This document shows positions 53,006 through 61,697 of a stretch of 64,000 nucleotides of DNA, in pieces. Position numbers and translations under genes: made by a program. This DNA is from Paraburkholderia phenazinium. GTDB lineage: Bacteria > Pseudomonadota > Gammaproteobacteria > Burkholderiales > Burkholderiaceae. The stretch covers positions 1,178,001-1,242,000 of the forward strand of contig NZ_FSRU01000001.1 of assembly GCF_900142845.1 (NCBI RefSeq), given 5' to 3'. Position 1 is the stretch's first letter, and each line of letters begins with the position of its first letter. The notes beneath the pieces are model-generated. The model saw only the letters and a list, made by a program, of their open reading frames with translations. It searched no databases and was not told the origin of the DNA.

Positions 53006-54457
53006 ATGGACTCTGAACTCGACCTCAGGCGCTATGACCTTCTGATCGACGGCAAACGCGTACCGCCCAGCGGCGGCGAATACTCGGTTGACATCAACCC
53101 CGCCACCGAAGAGCCGATCGCGCTCGTCGCGCAAGGTAGTGCCGCCGATGTCGACACGGCAGTGCGTGCCGCCCGTGCCGCGCTGAAGGTGTGGAATGCG
53201 CTGCGCGCGTCGGAACGGGGCCGCATTCTCGGCCGCTTCGCGGAATTGTTGCGCACGCATCAAGATGAACTGGCGACGCTTGAAAGTCTCGATGCAGGCA
53301 AGCCGATTGCCGCCGTGCAACGTCAGGATTTACCCGCTGCAATCGACACGCTCGCCTACTACGCCGGCTGGTGCGACAAGATCACCGGGCAGGTGGTGCC
53401 GGTGCGCCCCGACGCCTTGACGTACACGATCCGTGAGCCGGTCGGTGTGGTCGCGGCAATCGTGCCGTGGAATTTTCCGTTGATGATCGGCATGTGGAAA
53501 ATTGCGCCCGCACTTGCATGCGGCTGCACGATGATCGTCAAGCCCGCCGAGATCACGCCGCTGACGGCATTGCGGGTGGGCGAGCTCGCGCTGGAGGCAG
53601 GCGTGCCGCCCGGCGTGCTGAATATCGTCACAGGCAAGGGGCGCGTGGTCGGCGATGCACTGGTCGCGCATCCGGGTGTCGACAAGGTGACGTTCACCGG
53701 GTCGCCTTCGGTAGGGCGCGGCATTCTGCAGGGCGCTGCGGTCAACTTCAAGCGCGTGACGCTGGAGCTAGGCGGCAAGTCGGCCAACGTGATTTTCCCC
53801 GATGCGAATCTGGACAGTGCCGTGCGTGCGGCGGCATCGGGCATTTTCTTCAACACGGGACAGGTGTGCTCGGCGGGCTCGCGCATTCTGGCGCATCGCG
53901 ACATCTATGACGAAGTGGTCGAACGGTTGGCGGCGCGTGCGAAATCGATCAAGGTTGGCGATCCTGCCGCGCGCGAAACCTCGATGGGGCCGGTTGTTTC
54001 GGCTGCGCAGATGAAGACGGTGCTCGACTATGTGGACATAGGTAAGGAAGAAGGCGCAACACTGGTGACCGGCGGCGCGCGTCTGGGCCAGCGTGGTTTC
54101 TACGTCGAGCCGACCGTGTTTGCGAATGTGGAACACGAGATGCGGATCTCGCAGGAGGAGATCTTTGGACCAGTGGCCAGCGTGATCCGCTTCGATGATG
54201 AGGCCGATGCGATACGGATTGCTAACGGTACGCTCTATAGCCTGGCTGCAGGCGTGTGGAGTGCGGATATCGGACGTGTGCACCGGGTGGCGCATGCGCT
54301 CAAGGCGGGTACGGTGTGGATCAATACGTATGGCTACACCGATGTGCGCCTACCTTGGGGCGGAGCGGGCGATTCGGGATTCGGCCGTGAACACGGCGAT
54401 GTGGCCATCGAAAACTTCACGGAACCCAAGGCGGTGTGGCTGTCGATCGATCAATGA
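53006..54457 (+). CDS. NAD(P)-dependent aldehyde dehydrogenase
   Basis: This complete 483-residue ALDH has Asn156 in VPWNFPLM, general base Glu254 in LELGGKSANV and catalytic Cys288 in NTGQVCSAGSR. The cofactor-binding FTGSPSVGRGI is at about 230-240 and the C-terminal EEIFGPV and GFGREHG are in place. It oxidises an aldehyde to the acid; the substrate could be the aldehyde released by the ThDP enzyme if that enzyme acts as a 2-hydroxyacyl-CoA lyase. It is in an apparent operon with the oxlT-like gene (30 bp gap) and is followed by a strong bidirectional terminator. Confidence 0.93.
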   Translation: MDSELDLRRYDLLIDGKRVPPSGGEYSVDINPATEEPIALVAQGSAADVDTAVRAARAALKVWNALRASERGRILGRFAELLRTHQDELATLESLDAGKPIAAVQRQDLPAAIDTLAYYAGWCDKITGQVVPVRPDALTYTIREPVGVVAAIVPWNFPLMIGMWKIAPALACGCTMIVKPAEITPLTALRVGELALEAGVPPGVLNIVTGKGRVVGDALVAHPGVDKVTFTGSPSVGRGILQGAAVNFKRVTLELGGKSANVIFPDANLDSAVRAAASGIFFNTGQVCSAGSRILAHRDIYDEVVERLAARAKSIKVGDPAARETSMGPVVSAAQMKTVLDYVDIGKEEGATLVTGGARLGQRGFYVEPTVFANVEHEMRISQEEIFGPVASVIRFDDEADAIRIANGTLYSLAAGVWSADIGRVHRVAHALKAGTVWINTYGYTDVRLPWGGAGDSGFGREHGDVAIENFTEPKAVWLSIDQ

Positions 54458-54473
54458 GGTTTGGGTAAGCGGT

Positions 54474-54506
54474 AAAGAAATCGAGCCCGTTGGGCTCGAT
54501 TTCTTT
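54474..54506. terminator. Bidirectional intrinsic terminator
   Basis: A perfect 15-bp inverted repeat, AAAGAAATCGAGCCC (54474-54488) and GGGCTCGATTTCTTT (54492-54506), has a GTT loop and T-rich 3' arms on both strands. It separates the aldehyde dehydrogenase gene from the convergent reductase gene. Confidence 0.9.
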
Positions 54507-54557
54507 CGCGGCAGGTCCGTTCTTCGTGGAGAAAGCGGACCGCCCGAGCGTCGCGAA

Positions 54558-55535
54558 TCATCCGCCCTGTAACGCAATGCGTTCGCGCAATTTGACCAGC
54601 GCCAGCACGACGTCGATTGTCGGCGTGGGCTCGCCGACGAGCCGGCCCATTTCCTGCACGACCGTGAGCAACGGGTCGATTTCCATGGGCCGGCGGTTTT
54701 CCAGATCGACCAGTGTCGAAGTCTTGTGTGCGCCCACCGCACCCGCGCCGTCGATGCGCTTCTCGACGTCGACGCGAAAATGCACGCCGAAGTGATCCGC
54801 GATCTGCTTCGCCTCGAGCATCATCGTGCGCGACACGGCACGCGTGCCGGGGTCGCTCGTGAGGACGTCGAGCGTGGCGTGGGTCAGGGCGCTGATCGGG
54901 TTGAAGCACAGATTGCCCCACAGCTTGAGCCAGATTTCATCGCGGATGTTCTCGCGAATCGGCGCATCGAAACCGGCCGCCTGCATGATCTCGTGAAGCT
55001 GCTGGATACGTGGCGTGCGCTCGCCGCTGGGCTCGCCAATGGGGAATTTCTTGCCGTACACATGCTTGATCAGACCCGGCTCGACGATCTCCGCTGCGGG
55101 ATATAGCACGCAGCCTATCGCGCGTTCAGGACCGAGCCGCGTCCATTGCGAGCCGTCCGGGTCGATACTGGACAGACGTGTGCCCGCGAATTTGCCGCCG
55201 TGCTGATAGAAGTACCAGTAAGGGATACCGTTGACGCCAGTGACGATCGCCGTGTGTTTGCCGAGCAACGGCTGCATCGACTCGACCACACCAGGCAATG
55301 AGTGGGCCTTGAGCGTCACGATGACGTAGTCCTGCACGCCGAGTTCACGGGGATCCGACGTACAGCGCACGCGTGCGCTGAGTTCCTCGCCATCCATCAG
55401 CACGCGTGCGCCGTGTTCGCGCATCGCGGCAAGATGAGGACCGCGTGCCACGAAGCTCACGTCGGCGCCTGCCCGCGCCAGTTGCACACCCATCAACCCG
55501 CCGATTGCCCCTGCGCCGAAGATACAGATCTTCAT
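54558..55535 (-). CDS. Ketopantoate reductase-like (ApbA/PanE family) enzyme
   Basis: The 325-residue protein starts with the nucleotide-binding GAGAIGGLMG (residues 7-16), followed by a Rossmann domain. The C-terminal helical domain has the ApbA/PanE sequence IWLKLWGNLCFNPISALT, including the conserved Lys and Asn. PanE reduces ketopantoate to pantoate for CoA synthesis, but many catabolic-locus paralogues reduce other 2-ketoacids. Copy B of the LysR-locus motif lies 149 bp upstream. That links it to the oxalate-type regulon, and a role in 2-oxo/2-hydroxyacid interconversion or in CoA supply is possible. It is convergent with the aldehyde dehydrogenase gene. Confidence 0.87.
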   Translation of the reverse strand: MKICIFGAGAIGGLMGVQLARAGADVSFVARGPHLAAMREHGARVLMDGEELSARVRCTSDPRELGVQDYVIVTLKAHSLPGVVESMQPLLGKHTAIVTGVNGIPYWYFYQHGGKFAGTRLSSIDPDGSQWTRLGPERAIGCVLYPAAEIVEPGLIKHVYGKKFPIGEPSGERTPRIQQLHEIMQAAGFDAPIRENIRDEIWLKLWGNLCFNPISALTHATLDVLTSDPGTRAVSRTMMLEAKQIADHFGVHFRVDVEKRIDGAGAVGAHKTSTLVDLENRRPMEIDPLLTVVQEMGRLVGEPTPTIDVVLALVKLRERIALQGG

Positions 55536-56096
55536 GATTTATCGCCTCAGTCACAATGAAAAACCGCTTGCCCGTCAGCGCGCGAGGCGCGGCCGCGTGG
55601 GCTGGGCCAGCGATGAGGCCGGCGCAGCAGGACGCGGCCGGAGAGGGCCACGGTTCGAGCATAAGGTGAGGCTACGATTGGGGATAGTTAAAGTTTCTGT
55701 GGCGATGCATTAGCGATGGGTTATGGATCGTCGAGGTGAATGCGAACTGGACGGCCAGTGGAAAAGCGGCAACGCCAGCGCGGCCAGCTCCCAGGCGCAT
55801 ACACGGCAGTGGCTTACTTAGGAAATCTGAGGAAAGCTCGGAAAACCGGAGCCCACCCGGCGCGGCAAAGCGTCGCGTCGGTGCTCAGGCTCAAGTCGCT
55901 TAGACAGGACTAGTCCTATTTTTTCATTCCACCTCCTTCAGTAAACTGCTGTTTCCTGTTGCCGGGCTGTGCAGTCCGATGTCGTAGTCTTTCCAGGGGC
56001 TGCTCACCCATCTCTTCTGCGCCGTTGCCAAGTGTCATCGCACTACCACGTATGCCCGCAGCCTTCTTTCTGTTTCGACTGCGAGAGTTCTACGTC
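55536..56096. promoter_or_regulatory. Intergenic region with LysR-locus motif; otherwise nothing recognised
   Basis: This 561-bp region between the leftward reductase gene and the rightward M23 peptidase gene holds motif copy B at 55684. In-frame codons upstream of the chosen peptidase start (from 55959) lack signal or domain features. Nothing else is evident. Confidence 0.5.
55684..55696 (+). promoter_or_regulatory. LysR-locus motif copy B
   Basis: ATAGTTAAAGTTT is identical to copy A, with partial further similarity downstream (TGG, AT, CAT blocks). It lies 149 bp upstream of the leftward reductase gene. Confidence 0.62.
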
Positions 56097-57338
56097 ATGT
56101 GGCAGTACCTACGTAACATCCTCGCGCGCGAGCAGCTCACTTCCACTGATTCGAGCCGTCAGGCTCAGCTCAAACGCAAATCCTCGAAGGGTGTTGCCGC
56201 CAGTGCGGCCTTGCTGAGCAGCGCGATCGCCGCGTTGGGCACACCGGTCGCATCAGGTGTCGCGGCGAATCCGCTCAGCCGGCCTGTAGCGGGCAGCGCG
56301 AGCGGACTCGCAGTGGAGTGGGCCATGCTGGGCGCGCAACACCCTGTGTCCGGCGCCGCGAACCTGCGTGAATGGTTCGGGCGAGTCGGCGTAAGCGCGG
56401 GCAGCGACGTCGCTAGCGTCAAGCTGGCCGACCAGCGCGTCACGAATGGCGCTCGTTCCACACTGTCGGGCGCCGCGCCGTTGAACATGCCGGCCGCTGG
56501 GAGCGGTGTCTATGCCGGTCCGATCAAGCGTGAGTCGCGCATGACGTGGACGCCCGTAGGGTTGCCCGCGGACCTCGCGGCGCAACTTGCCCGCATTCTC
56601 GCGGGGCAACTGGACACCACACGGCCAGCTCAAGCCGACGATTACTACCGCATCGTCTACGAATCCGTCGCGAGCAATCAGGGCGTTACGCGCAGGCGCG
56701 TAACGGCGCTCGAAATGCGATTCGCGGGTCGCACTTATCGGGCGGTGTGGTTCGTAGCACGCGGGCAGGCCACCGGAGACTATTACTCGTTCGATGGCCA
56801 GCGTCTGGCTGCTGAGCCATTTGCCATGCCGTTGAATTACGTTCGCGTGAGTTCGCCGTTCGGTTACCGGATTCATCCCGTGACCGGAGAGCGCGTGCTG
56901 CATACCGGCGTGGATCTCACCGCCGCCCGGGGAACGCCGGTTGTTGCCGCCGCGGCAGGGACGGTGCAGTTCGTCGGTGTCGATAGTGGCTATGGCAAGC
57001 ATGTCGTCGTGCGTCACGCGCGCGGCTACACCACTTGCTACGCGCATCTGTCGGCGTTCGCCAGTCGTTTGCGGGTCGGCACGCAGGTCAGCGAGGGACA
57101 GCCATTGGGCGCGGTCGGACAGACAGGCGTTGCGACCGGACCGCATCTGCATTTCGAAGTACGCCTGAACAATCAGCCGACTGACCCACTCAAATTGACG
57201 AACCGCTTCAGCGCGGTGCCGCTGACTGCCAGCCAGCGTGCTGCGTTCGATCATGTGGCGAGCGTCGCACGTAATCAGCTAGCGGGATTGTCTGCCGATA
57301 TCCGTACAGTATCGAACGCACCGGTCGCCGCGCACTGA
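56097..57338 (+). CDS. M23-family metallopeptidase (LytM/peptidoglycan endopeptidase)
   Basis: The product has 413 residues from ATG 56097; upstream in-frame starts at 56052 and 55959 are possible. A short cytoplasmic start (MWQYLRNILAREQL) is followed by a hydrophobic Ala-rich segment (about 30-55) that would anchor it in the inner membrane. A variable region lies at about 60-235. The M23 domain at about 250-370 has the metal ligands HTGVDL and HLHFEV, with YGKHVVVRHARGYTTCYAHL between. The zinc ligands are intact, so it should cleave peptidoglycan cross-links in the periplasm. It stands alone, followed by a hairpin. Confidence 0.85.
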   Translation: MWQYLRNILAREQLTSTDSSRQAQLKRKSSKGVAASAALLSSAIAALGTPVASGVAANPLSRPVAGSASGLAVEWAMLGAQHPVSGAANLREWFGRVGVSAGSDVASVKLADQRVTNGARSTLSGAAPLNMPAAGSGVYAGPIKRESRMTWTPVGLPADLAAQLARILAGQLDTTRPAQADDYYRIVYESVASNQGVTRRRVTALEMRFAGRTYRAVWFVARGQATGDYYSFDGQRLAAEPFAMPLNYVRVSSPFGYRIHPVTGERVLHTGVDLTAARGTPVVAAAAGTVQFVGVDSGYGKHVVVRHARGYTTCYAHLSAFASRLRVGTQVSEGQPLGAVGQTGVATGPHLHFEVRLNNQPTDPLKLTNRFSAVPLTASQRAAFDHVASVARNQLAGLSADIRTVSNAPVAAH

Positions 57339-57346
57339 GTCTTTAC

Positions 57347-57376
57347 GGCCTCGGCAAAGCAAAACACGCCGAGGCC
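57347..57376. terminator. Hairpin after the M23 peptidase gene
   Basis: GGCCTCGGC (57347-57355) pairs perfectly with GCCGAGGCC (57368-57376) around a 12-nt loop, 9 bp after the stop. No T-run follows, so it is a probable but atypical terminator. Confidence 0.55.
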
Positions 57377-57489
57377 ACGTCACGACACACCATGGCGCGC
57401 CATGCGCAGCATGCCGGATCAATGAGGACGACTCATTGGCCTCCACGCATGGCATAATTTGTCAGCTTTCATTTTTCTGACTACGCCGC

Positions 57490-57864
57490 ATGTTGCGTCG
57501 CCATCTGCAGAAGATCGGCTCGATCCTCGGATTGCTTGCGATCCTGATGGCGACTCTCGCACCCACGGTTTCGCAGGCGCTGAGCGCGCACAACAGACTC
57601 GACGCGGCGCTTGCCGCGCGTTGTTCGGCGACCGCGGGCGCGACGGATGTGGGGCGCGCTGCACCGCAGCCGCTCATCTTCCATTGGCAGGCCTGCGGTT
57701 ATTGCAGTCTGCTCGCGCAGGTCCCCGTCGTGCCGCCGGCCAACTTCGCATTCGCCACGCAAGCGCCGTTTGCGCACAGTGCCATCGTGCGCGTGACTGC
57801 GAGCACGCTGTCCATCTTTCCCGTCACCTCGGCGCAGCCTCGTGCGCCGCCTGTCGTTCCCTGA
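57490..57864 (+). CDS. DUF2946 protein, exported, with CxxC motif
   Basis: This 124-residue protein has a signal-anchor-like N-terminus (GSILGLLAILMATLAPTVSQ). The DUF2946 hallmark is HWQACGYCSLL, with His65, Cys69 and Cys72. A second, weaker hydrophobic stretch and a Pro-rich tail follow. DUF2946 genes are often found near TonB-dependent receptors and copper-related genes, and a TonB system lies 2 kb downstream here. Metal binding by the His/CxxC cluster is a reasonable suggestion, not shown. It is followed by a 58-residue membrane protein gene on the same strand. Confidence 0.75.
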   Translation: MLRRHLQKIGSILGLLAILMATLAPTVSQALSAHNRLDAALAARCSATAGATDVGRAAPQPLIFHWQACGYCSLLAQVPVVPPANFAFATQAPFAHSAIVRVTASTLSIFPVTSAQPRAPPVVP

Positions 57865-57995
57865 TCCTTTTCGGTCTTGCAGTTGCAACGGTTCCGCTGA
57901 TTCGCCCTGCGTTCTCATAACGCAAACGCGGACGCGCTGCGGCATGCGTTACGCATTTAGCGACGGTCCACGCCGTCTTTATCATGGAGGTCACG

Positions 57996-58172
57996 ATGAA
58001 ACGAGGTCAACGCCTGCGCCGCTGGCTCGTGCGTCACCGGATGCATCTGAACCTGGCGGCGCTGTTTGTTTGCGGTTTATGGGCTGGCGGGCTCGCATGG
58101 ATGACACGTCCCGATGACATTGGCATGACATCGGTCGCGTCGCCGATCTGCTGCTTCCGCGCGGTGAAGTAG
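57996..58172 (+). CDS. 58-residue membrane protein with C-terminal Cys-Cys
   Basis: ATG 57996 has GGAGG 5 bp upstream; an in-frame ATG at 57984 has no such site. The product has a basic N-terminus (MKRGQRLRRWLVRHRMHLN), one transmembrane helix (LAALFVCGLWAGGLAW) and a short outside tail ending PICCFRAVK. No family was recognised. The paired cysteines beyond the membrane could bind metal or form disulfides. It may belong with the DUF2946 gene upstream. Confidence 0.6.
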   Translation: MKRGQRLRRWLVRHRMHLNLAALFVCGLWAGGLAWMTRPDDIGMTSVASPICCFRAVK

Positions 58173-58426
58173 CGGCGCGGGAAGATAAGGGACGCTCGCG
58201 CCGGGGCGGCGCACGCCCCTTTGCCGTATCTGGGGGCTCGGCACTTGCGCCCGCGTTCACCAGAGGATTTAATACGGCAACGCGATGGCGCTTGCCAGCG
58301 TGGTAGTAAGGCGGTCTTCGAAGAACAACGAACAAGTGCAATCCGGCGCGCGCCCAGGTGGGGCGCATCGGCACGGTAGCGGCGCGGCGAGGCCGGCTAC
58401 GGCGAGTCACCCAAAACGGAGAGAGC

Positions 58427-59836
58427 ATGAAAGCCAGCACCATCGCGGAGCGGGAAGCCATCGGCCGGGCAGCTCGCGAGCATTCAAAGCGTTCGAGTCA
58501 TCGCGCGCTGGGCGAGATCCACCGCAATCCGATCGATCTGCTCAAGCAAAGCAGCGAGGGGCGGGTTCAGAAGCTGGTGCCGTTGCGCTACGGCCGCATG
58601 TCCGTGTCGCCGTTCACGTTCTTTCGCGGCAGCGCGATCATCCAGGCTCACGATCTGAGCCGGGTGCCCGATACCGGCATCGTGATGCCGATCTGCGGCG
58701 ACGGTCATCTGATGAACTTCGGCGGCTTTGCGACGCCCGAACGGCAACTGATATTCGATCTGAACGACTTCGACGAAGTGGCGCTCGGGCCGTTCGAGTG
58801 GGACCTCAAGCGCCTGACGGCCAGTCTCGTGGTGGCGGCGCGCCATATGCGCCTGAGCCGGAGCTTCGCCGGCGAGCTGGTGATGACGGCGGTGAGCGAG
58901 TACCGGGACCGCATGACGCAGTATGCGCAATGCGGGGCGCTGGAGCTGTGGTACGACCGCATTACGTTCGAACGGATGGCCGAGACGGCGTTGACGCCGG
59001 AGCGTCGCCGCACGGTCAGACGCGGCATGGAGAAGGCGGCGGGGCGCACCCAGGAGAGCATGCTCGACAAGATGTGCGAACACGACGGCGACCAACTGAT
59101 CATTCGCGATGCGCCACCCGGACTCTTTCATGTGCATGGCGCCAATACGATGTTCGAGGCCGAAGACGACTGGTTCACGCTCGGCGACTGGCGCAAGCTG
59201 ATCGGCCCGATGTACGGCGAATACCTGAAAACGCTGACCCATGACCGGCGCGAACTGCTCAGCCATTTTTCGATGCAGGACCTGGTGTTCAAGGTGGTCG
59301 GCGTCGGCAGCGTGGGCACGCGCTGTCTGGTGTTGCTCAGCACCGATCACATGGGCAAGCCGCTGTTTCTGCAGATCAAGGAGGCGCGCCAGTCGGTGAT
59401 CTCGCAGTACTTCAAAGGCCAGACCTTGCATCACGATGGCGAACGCGTCGTGCGCGGGCAGCGGGTGCTGCAGGCGGCGAGCGACATTTTCCTCGGCTGG
59501 GCAACCGGTCCGTCGGGCCGGCATTTCTATTTCCGCCAACTGCGCGACATGAAGCTCTCGGCGAACATCGAACTGTTCGATAACGACCTGCTGCTGGGTT
59601 ACGCCAAGCTGTGCGGCTGGGTCATGGCGCGCGCCCATGCCAAGGCGAGCGGCAAGGCGATCGAGATCAGTGCGTATATCGGCCGCGGCGATCAGTTCGG
59701 CGAGGCGCTGACCGAGTATGCGCACGGTTGTGCGGACCAGGTCGAGAAAGACTACGAGGCGTTTATGAAAGCCTGCCGCAGCGGCGAGCTCGAGGCGCGT
59801 AGCGATGAGGACATGGCGGCGGACTTCCGTATGTAG
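58427..59836 (+). CDS. DUF2252 protein (kinase-fold-like), long paralogue
   Basis: The product has 469 residues from ATG 58427, with GGAGAG directly upstream. The DUF2252 motifs are PFTFFRGSAI near residue 63, ICGDGHLMNFGGF near 90 and LIFDLNDFDEVALGPFEWD near 108. The GDxHxxNF/DxNDFDE pair resembles the catalytic and metal-binding motifs of choline/aminoglycoside kinase-like enzymes. A C-terminal part has VMARAHAKASGKA, with a conserved RAHA. It is about 60 residues longer than the paralogue at 12160. It appears monocistronic and convergent with tonB. Its substrate is unknown. Confidence 0.87.
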   Translation: MKASTIAEREAIGRAAREHSKRSSHRALGEIHRNPIDLLKQSSEGRVQKLVPLRYGRMSVSPFTFFRGSAIIQAHDLSRVPDTGIVMPICGDGHLMNFGGFATPERQLIFDLNDFDEVALGPFEWDLKRLTASLVVAARHMRLSRSFAGELVMTAVSEYRDRMTQYAQCGALELWYDRITFERMAETALTPERRRTVRRGMEKAAGRTQESMLDKMCEHDGDQLIIRDAPPGLFHVHGANTMFEAEDDWFTLGDWRKLIGPMYGEYLKTLTHDRRELLSHFSMQDLVFKVVGVGSVGTRCLVLLSTDHMGKPLFLQIKEARQSVISQYFKGQTLHHDGERVVRGQRVLQAASDIFLGWATGPSGRHFYFRQLRDMKLSANIELFDNDLLLGYAKLCGWVMARAHAKASGKAIEISAYIGRGDQFGEALTEYAHGCADQVEKDYEAFMKACRSGELEARSDEDMAADFRM

Positions 59837-59852
59837 TCCTGTTCAACTCAGA

Positions 59853-60647
59853 TCAGCTTACCGAGAAATGCACCCGCACGTCCTGATCGCTTTCAACCGG
59901 ATGGCCGTTCTCCATGGCCGGGTAGAAACGCCAGCGGTGCAAGGTCTCCAGCAGGATCTGGTTGAGTCGCGGATTTTGCGTCGGCTTGATCAGTTCGACG
60001 TCGAAGGTGCCGTCTGCGTGTACCTTGAAGCGCGCGACGGCCGTGAGCTGATAGCCCTGTTCGCGCAGGTCGTCGGGCAAAACCGGCACCGGTTGCGAGA
60101 CCAGGCGTGCCTGGGTGCTGCCGGCTGAGGCAGGTGGCGCCGAGGAGACCGTGCCGTTCGATGGCGTTGCTGTCGCGCTCGATGCGGTCTGTGTGGCGGC
60201 GGGCGCTTGCGCTGGCCCTTGTTCTTGCGATTGCGCTGCAGGTGCCACAGGTTGATCGTGCGTGGCCGGTTTTGTGGGTGAGCGCGCCTCTTCGCGCGGC
60301 GGCGTTGTGGGGGCTTGACTGCTGCGCGACGGGACCGCGTGCGTAAGCGGCTGTTGCTGCGCTTGCACCTGGCTCGACGCGCGCTTCGCAGCCTGGGGCG
60401 GCGGTGCCGCTGTTAGGTGCGCGGCCGGGGCAATGGCTGCCAGTGCTGGTGCCGGCGTTGGCGCGAGTTCAACCAGACGCATTTCCATCGTCGTCGGCGC
60501 GTGCTGCGGCGGCTCACCGCTCGACAACCACCCCACGGAACGCGCCAGCAGTGCCAGGCACAGTACCGCAGCCAGCACGAACGTCATCGAGAACCGTACG
60601 CGCTCGCGGTCGACGAACCCCAGCAGCCGTTGCACGCCGCTACTCAC
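59853..60647 (-). CDS. tonB: TonB-type energy transducer
   Basis: The product has 264 residues from GTG 60647, which overlaps the exbD stop by 8 bp, giving translational coupling; ATG 60587 is a possible internal start. A short cytoplasmic N-terminus (VQRLLGFVDRERVRF) precedes the membrane helix (MTFVLAAVLCLALLARSVG). A Pro/Ala/Gln/Thr-rich periplasmic spacer (about 45-165) and a C-terminal TonB domain follow (LTAVARFKVHADGTFDVELI, TLHRWRFYPAMENG). It transmits proton-motive force from ExbBD to the outer-membrane receptor. The low-complexity spacer is shorter than in enterobacterial TonB. Confidence 0.88.
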   Translation of the reverse strand: MSSGVQRLLGFVDRERVRFSMTFVLAAVLCLALLARSVGWLSSGEPPQHAPTTMEMRLVELAPTPAPALAAIAPAAHLTAAPPPQAAKRASSQVQAQQQPLTHAVPSRSSQAPTTPPREEARSPTKPATHDQPVAPAAQSQEQGPAQAPAATQTASSATATPSNGTVSSAPPASAGSTQARLVSQPVPVLPDDLREQGYQLTAVARFKVHADGTFDVELIKPTQNPRLNQILLETLHRWRFYPAMENGHPVESDQDVRVHFSVS

Positions 60648-61038
60648 GATGCACGGCGACCAGAAAGTGTTCGGCCCCGGCCGCGCGTGCGGCCAGCATG
60701 GCCTGCACGACGACGCCATGCGAAGCATGATCGTCGGCGGCGACCACCACATTGGCGTCGGGGCGCAGCAGCCGTGCGATCGTCGGCGTCACCTGATCGA
60801 GCCGCACGGCCTGCTGATTGATAAACACCTGATTGGCTTCGTTCACCGAAAGCGTCAGCGGCTTGTCCTGCGACAACTGCTGCGCGTGTCCTTGCGGCAG
60901 ATTGATCCGTACCGCGTCGAGACGCTGCATCGCCAGCGAGGTCAGCATGAAGGTCGCCAGCAGAAAGAACATCACATCGATCATTGGGATGATCTCGATG
61001 CGGCCGCGCTTCGAGCGGCGTGAGCGCCGCAGTTTCAT
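60640..61038 (-). CDS. exbD: ExbD/TolR biopolymer transport protein
   Basis: The 132-residue protein has a basic N-terminus (KLRRSRRSKRGRIEI) followed by one transmembrane helix (PMIDVMFFLLATFMLT). The helix contains the essential Asp in MIDVMF, the proton-conducting residue of ExbD and TolR. A small periplasmic domain follows (LPQGHAQQLSQDKPLTLSVN, VVVAADDHASHGVVVQAMLA). The start overlaps the exbB stop by 4 bp and the stop overlaps the tonB start. The adjacent receptor and tonB genes favour ExbD over TolR. Confidence 0.92.
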   Translation of the reverse strand: MKLRRSRRSKRGRIEIIPMIDVMFFLLATFMLTSLAMQRLDAVRINLPQGHAQQLSQDKPLTLSVNEANQVFINQQAVRLDQVTPTIARLLRPDANVVVAADDHASHGVVVQAMLAARAAGAEHFLVAVHRE

Positions 61039-61658
61039 GACGACAGTCCGGCGGTTTCGCTCGCGAGGCGCAGTTCGCAGAGGGCTTCATTGGCGAACGA
61101 TTCGAGGTCGTCCATCAACCGGTCGATGCGGCGCGAAAAGAAGTTGAACGCAAACAGCGCGACGAGGGCAATGACCAGACCGATCGCAGTGGCGATCAGC
61201 GCCTGTGCGACGCCGCCCGTGACGCCCGACGGATTGACGAGGCCATCGCCGCCGATCAGCTTGAACGAATGCATCATGCCGACGATCGTGCCTAGCAGTC
61301 CCAGCAACGGCGCCGCCGTCACGATGGTTTCGAGCAGCCAGAGGCCACGGCTCATGTCGCGTTCGATCTGCGCCGCGGCGGCTTCGACCCGCGTTTCGAT
61401 GCGCCACAGCGGCGCGCGCGCGTCGCCGAGCAGACGGCCAATCCGGCTAAAGGCATGCTGTTGCGGCAAGCCGTTGGAAAGCTGCGCGAGTCCGGCCAAC
61501 CCCGCCACTTCCGTTGCTTGCGGCATCCGCGCGAACCGCCAGAACGCATAGGCCCGGTCGAGCGTGATGGCGAGCGCAACGATCGCCAGCACGGTCAGCG
61601 GATAGATCACCCAGCCGCCGAGACGCGCGGCCTCGGCGAGATTGGTCCAGTCGTTCAT
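61035..61658 (-). CDS. exbB: ExbB/TolQ/MotA-family proton channel protein
   Basis: The product has 207 residues from ATG 61658, with AGGAG 7 bp upstream. Three hydrophobic helices are visible: GGWVIYPLTVLAIVALAITL near residues 14-33, LETIVTAAPLLGLLGTIVGM, and GVAQALIATAIGLVIALVAL. The MotA/TolQ/ExbB signature around GLLGTIVGMMHSF is intact. It forms the pentameric stator with ExbD. Its gene lies 39 bp downstream of the receptor stop and is translationally coupled to exbD. Confidence 0.92.
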   Translation of the reverse strand: MNDWTNLAEAARLGGWVIYPLTVLAIVALAITLDRAYAFWRFARMPQATEVAGLAGLAQLSNGLPQQHAFSRIGRLLGDARAPLWRIETRVEAAAAQIERDMSRGLWLLETIVTAAPLLGLLGTIVGMMHSFKLIGGDGLVNPSGVTGGVAQALIATAIGLVIALVALFAFNFFSRRIDRLMDDLESFANEALCELRLASETAGLSS

Positions 61659-61697
61659 GCTCAAACTCCTCGTATTGCCTGGCCGTCGCCGACGCGA

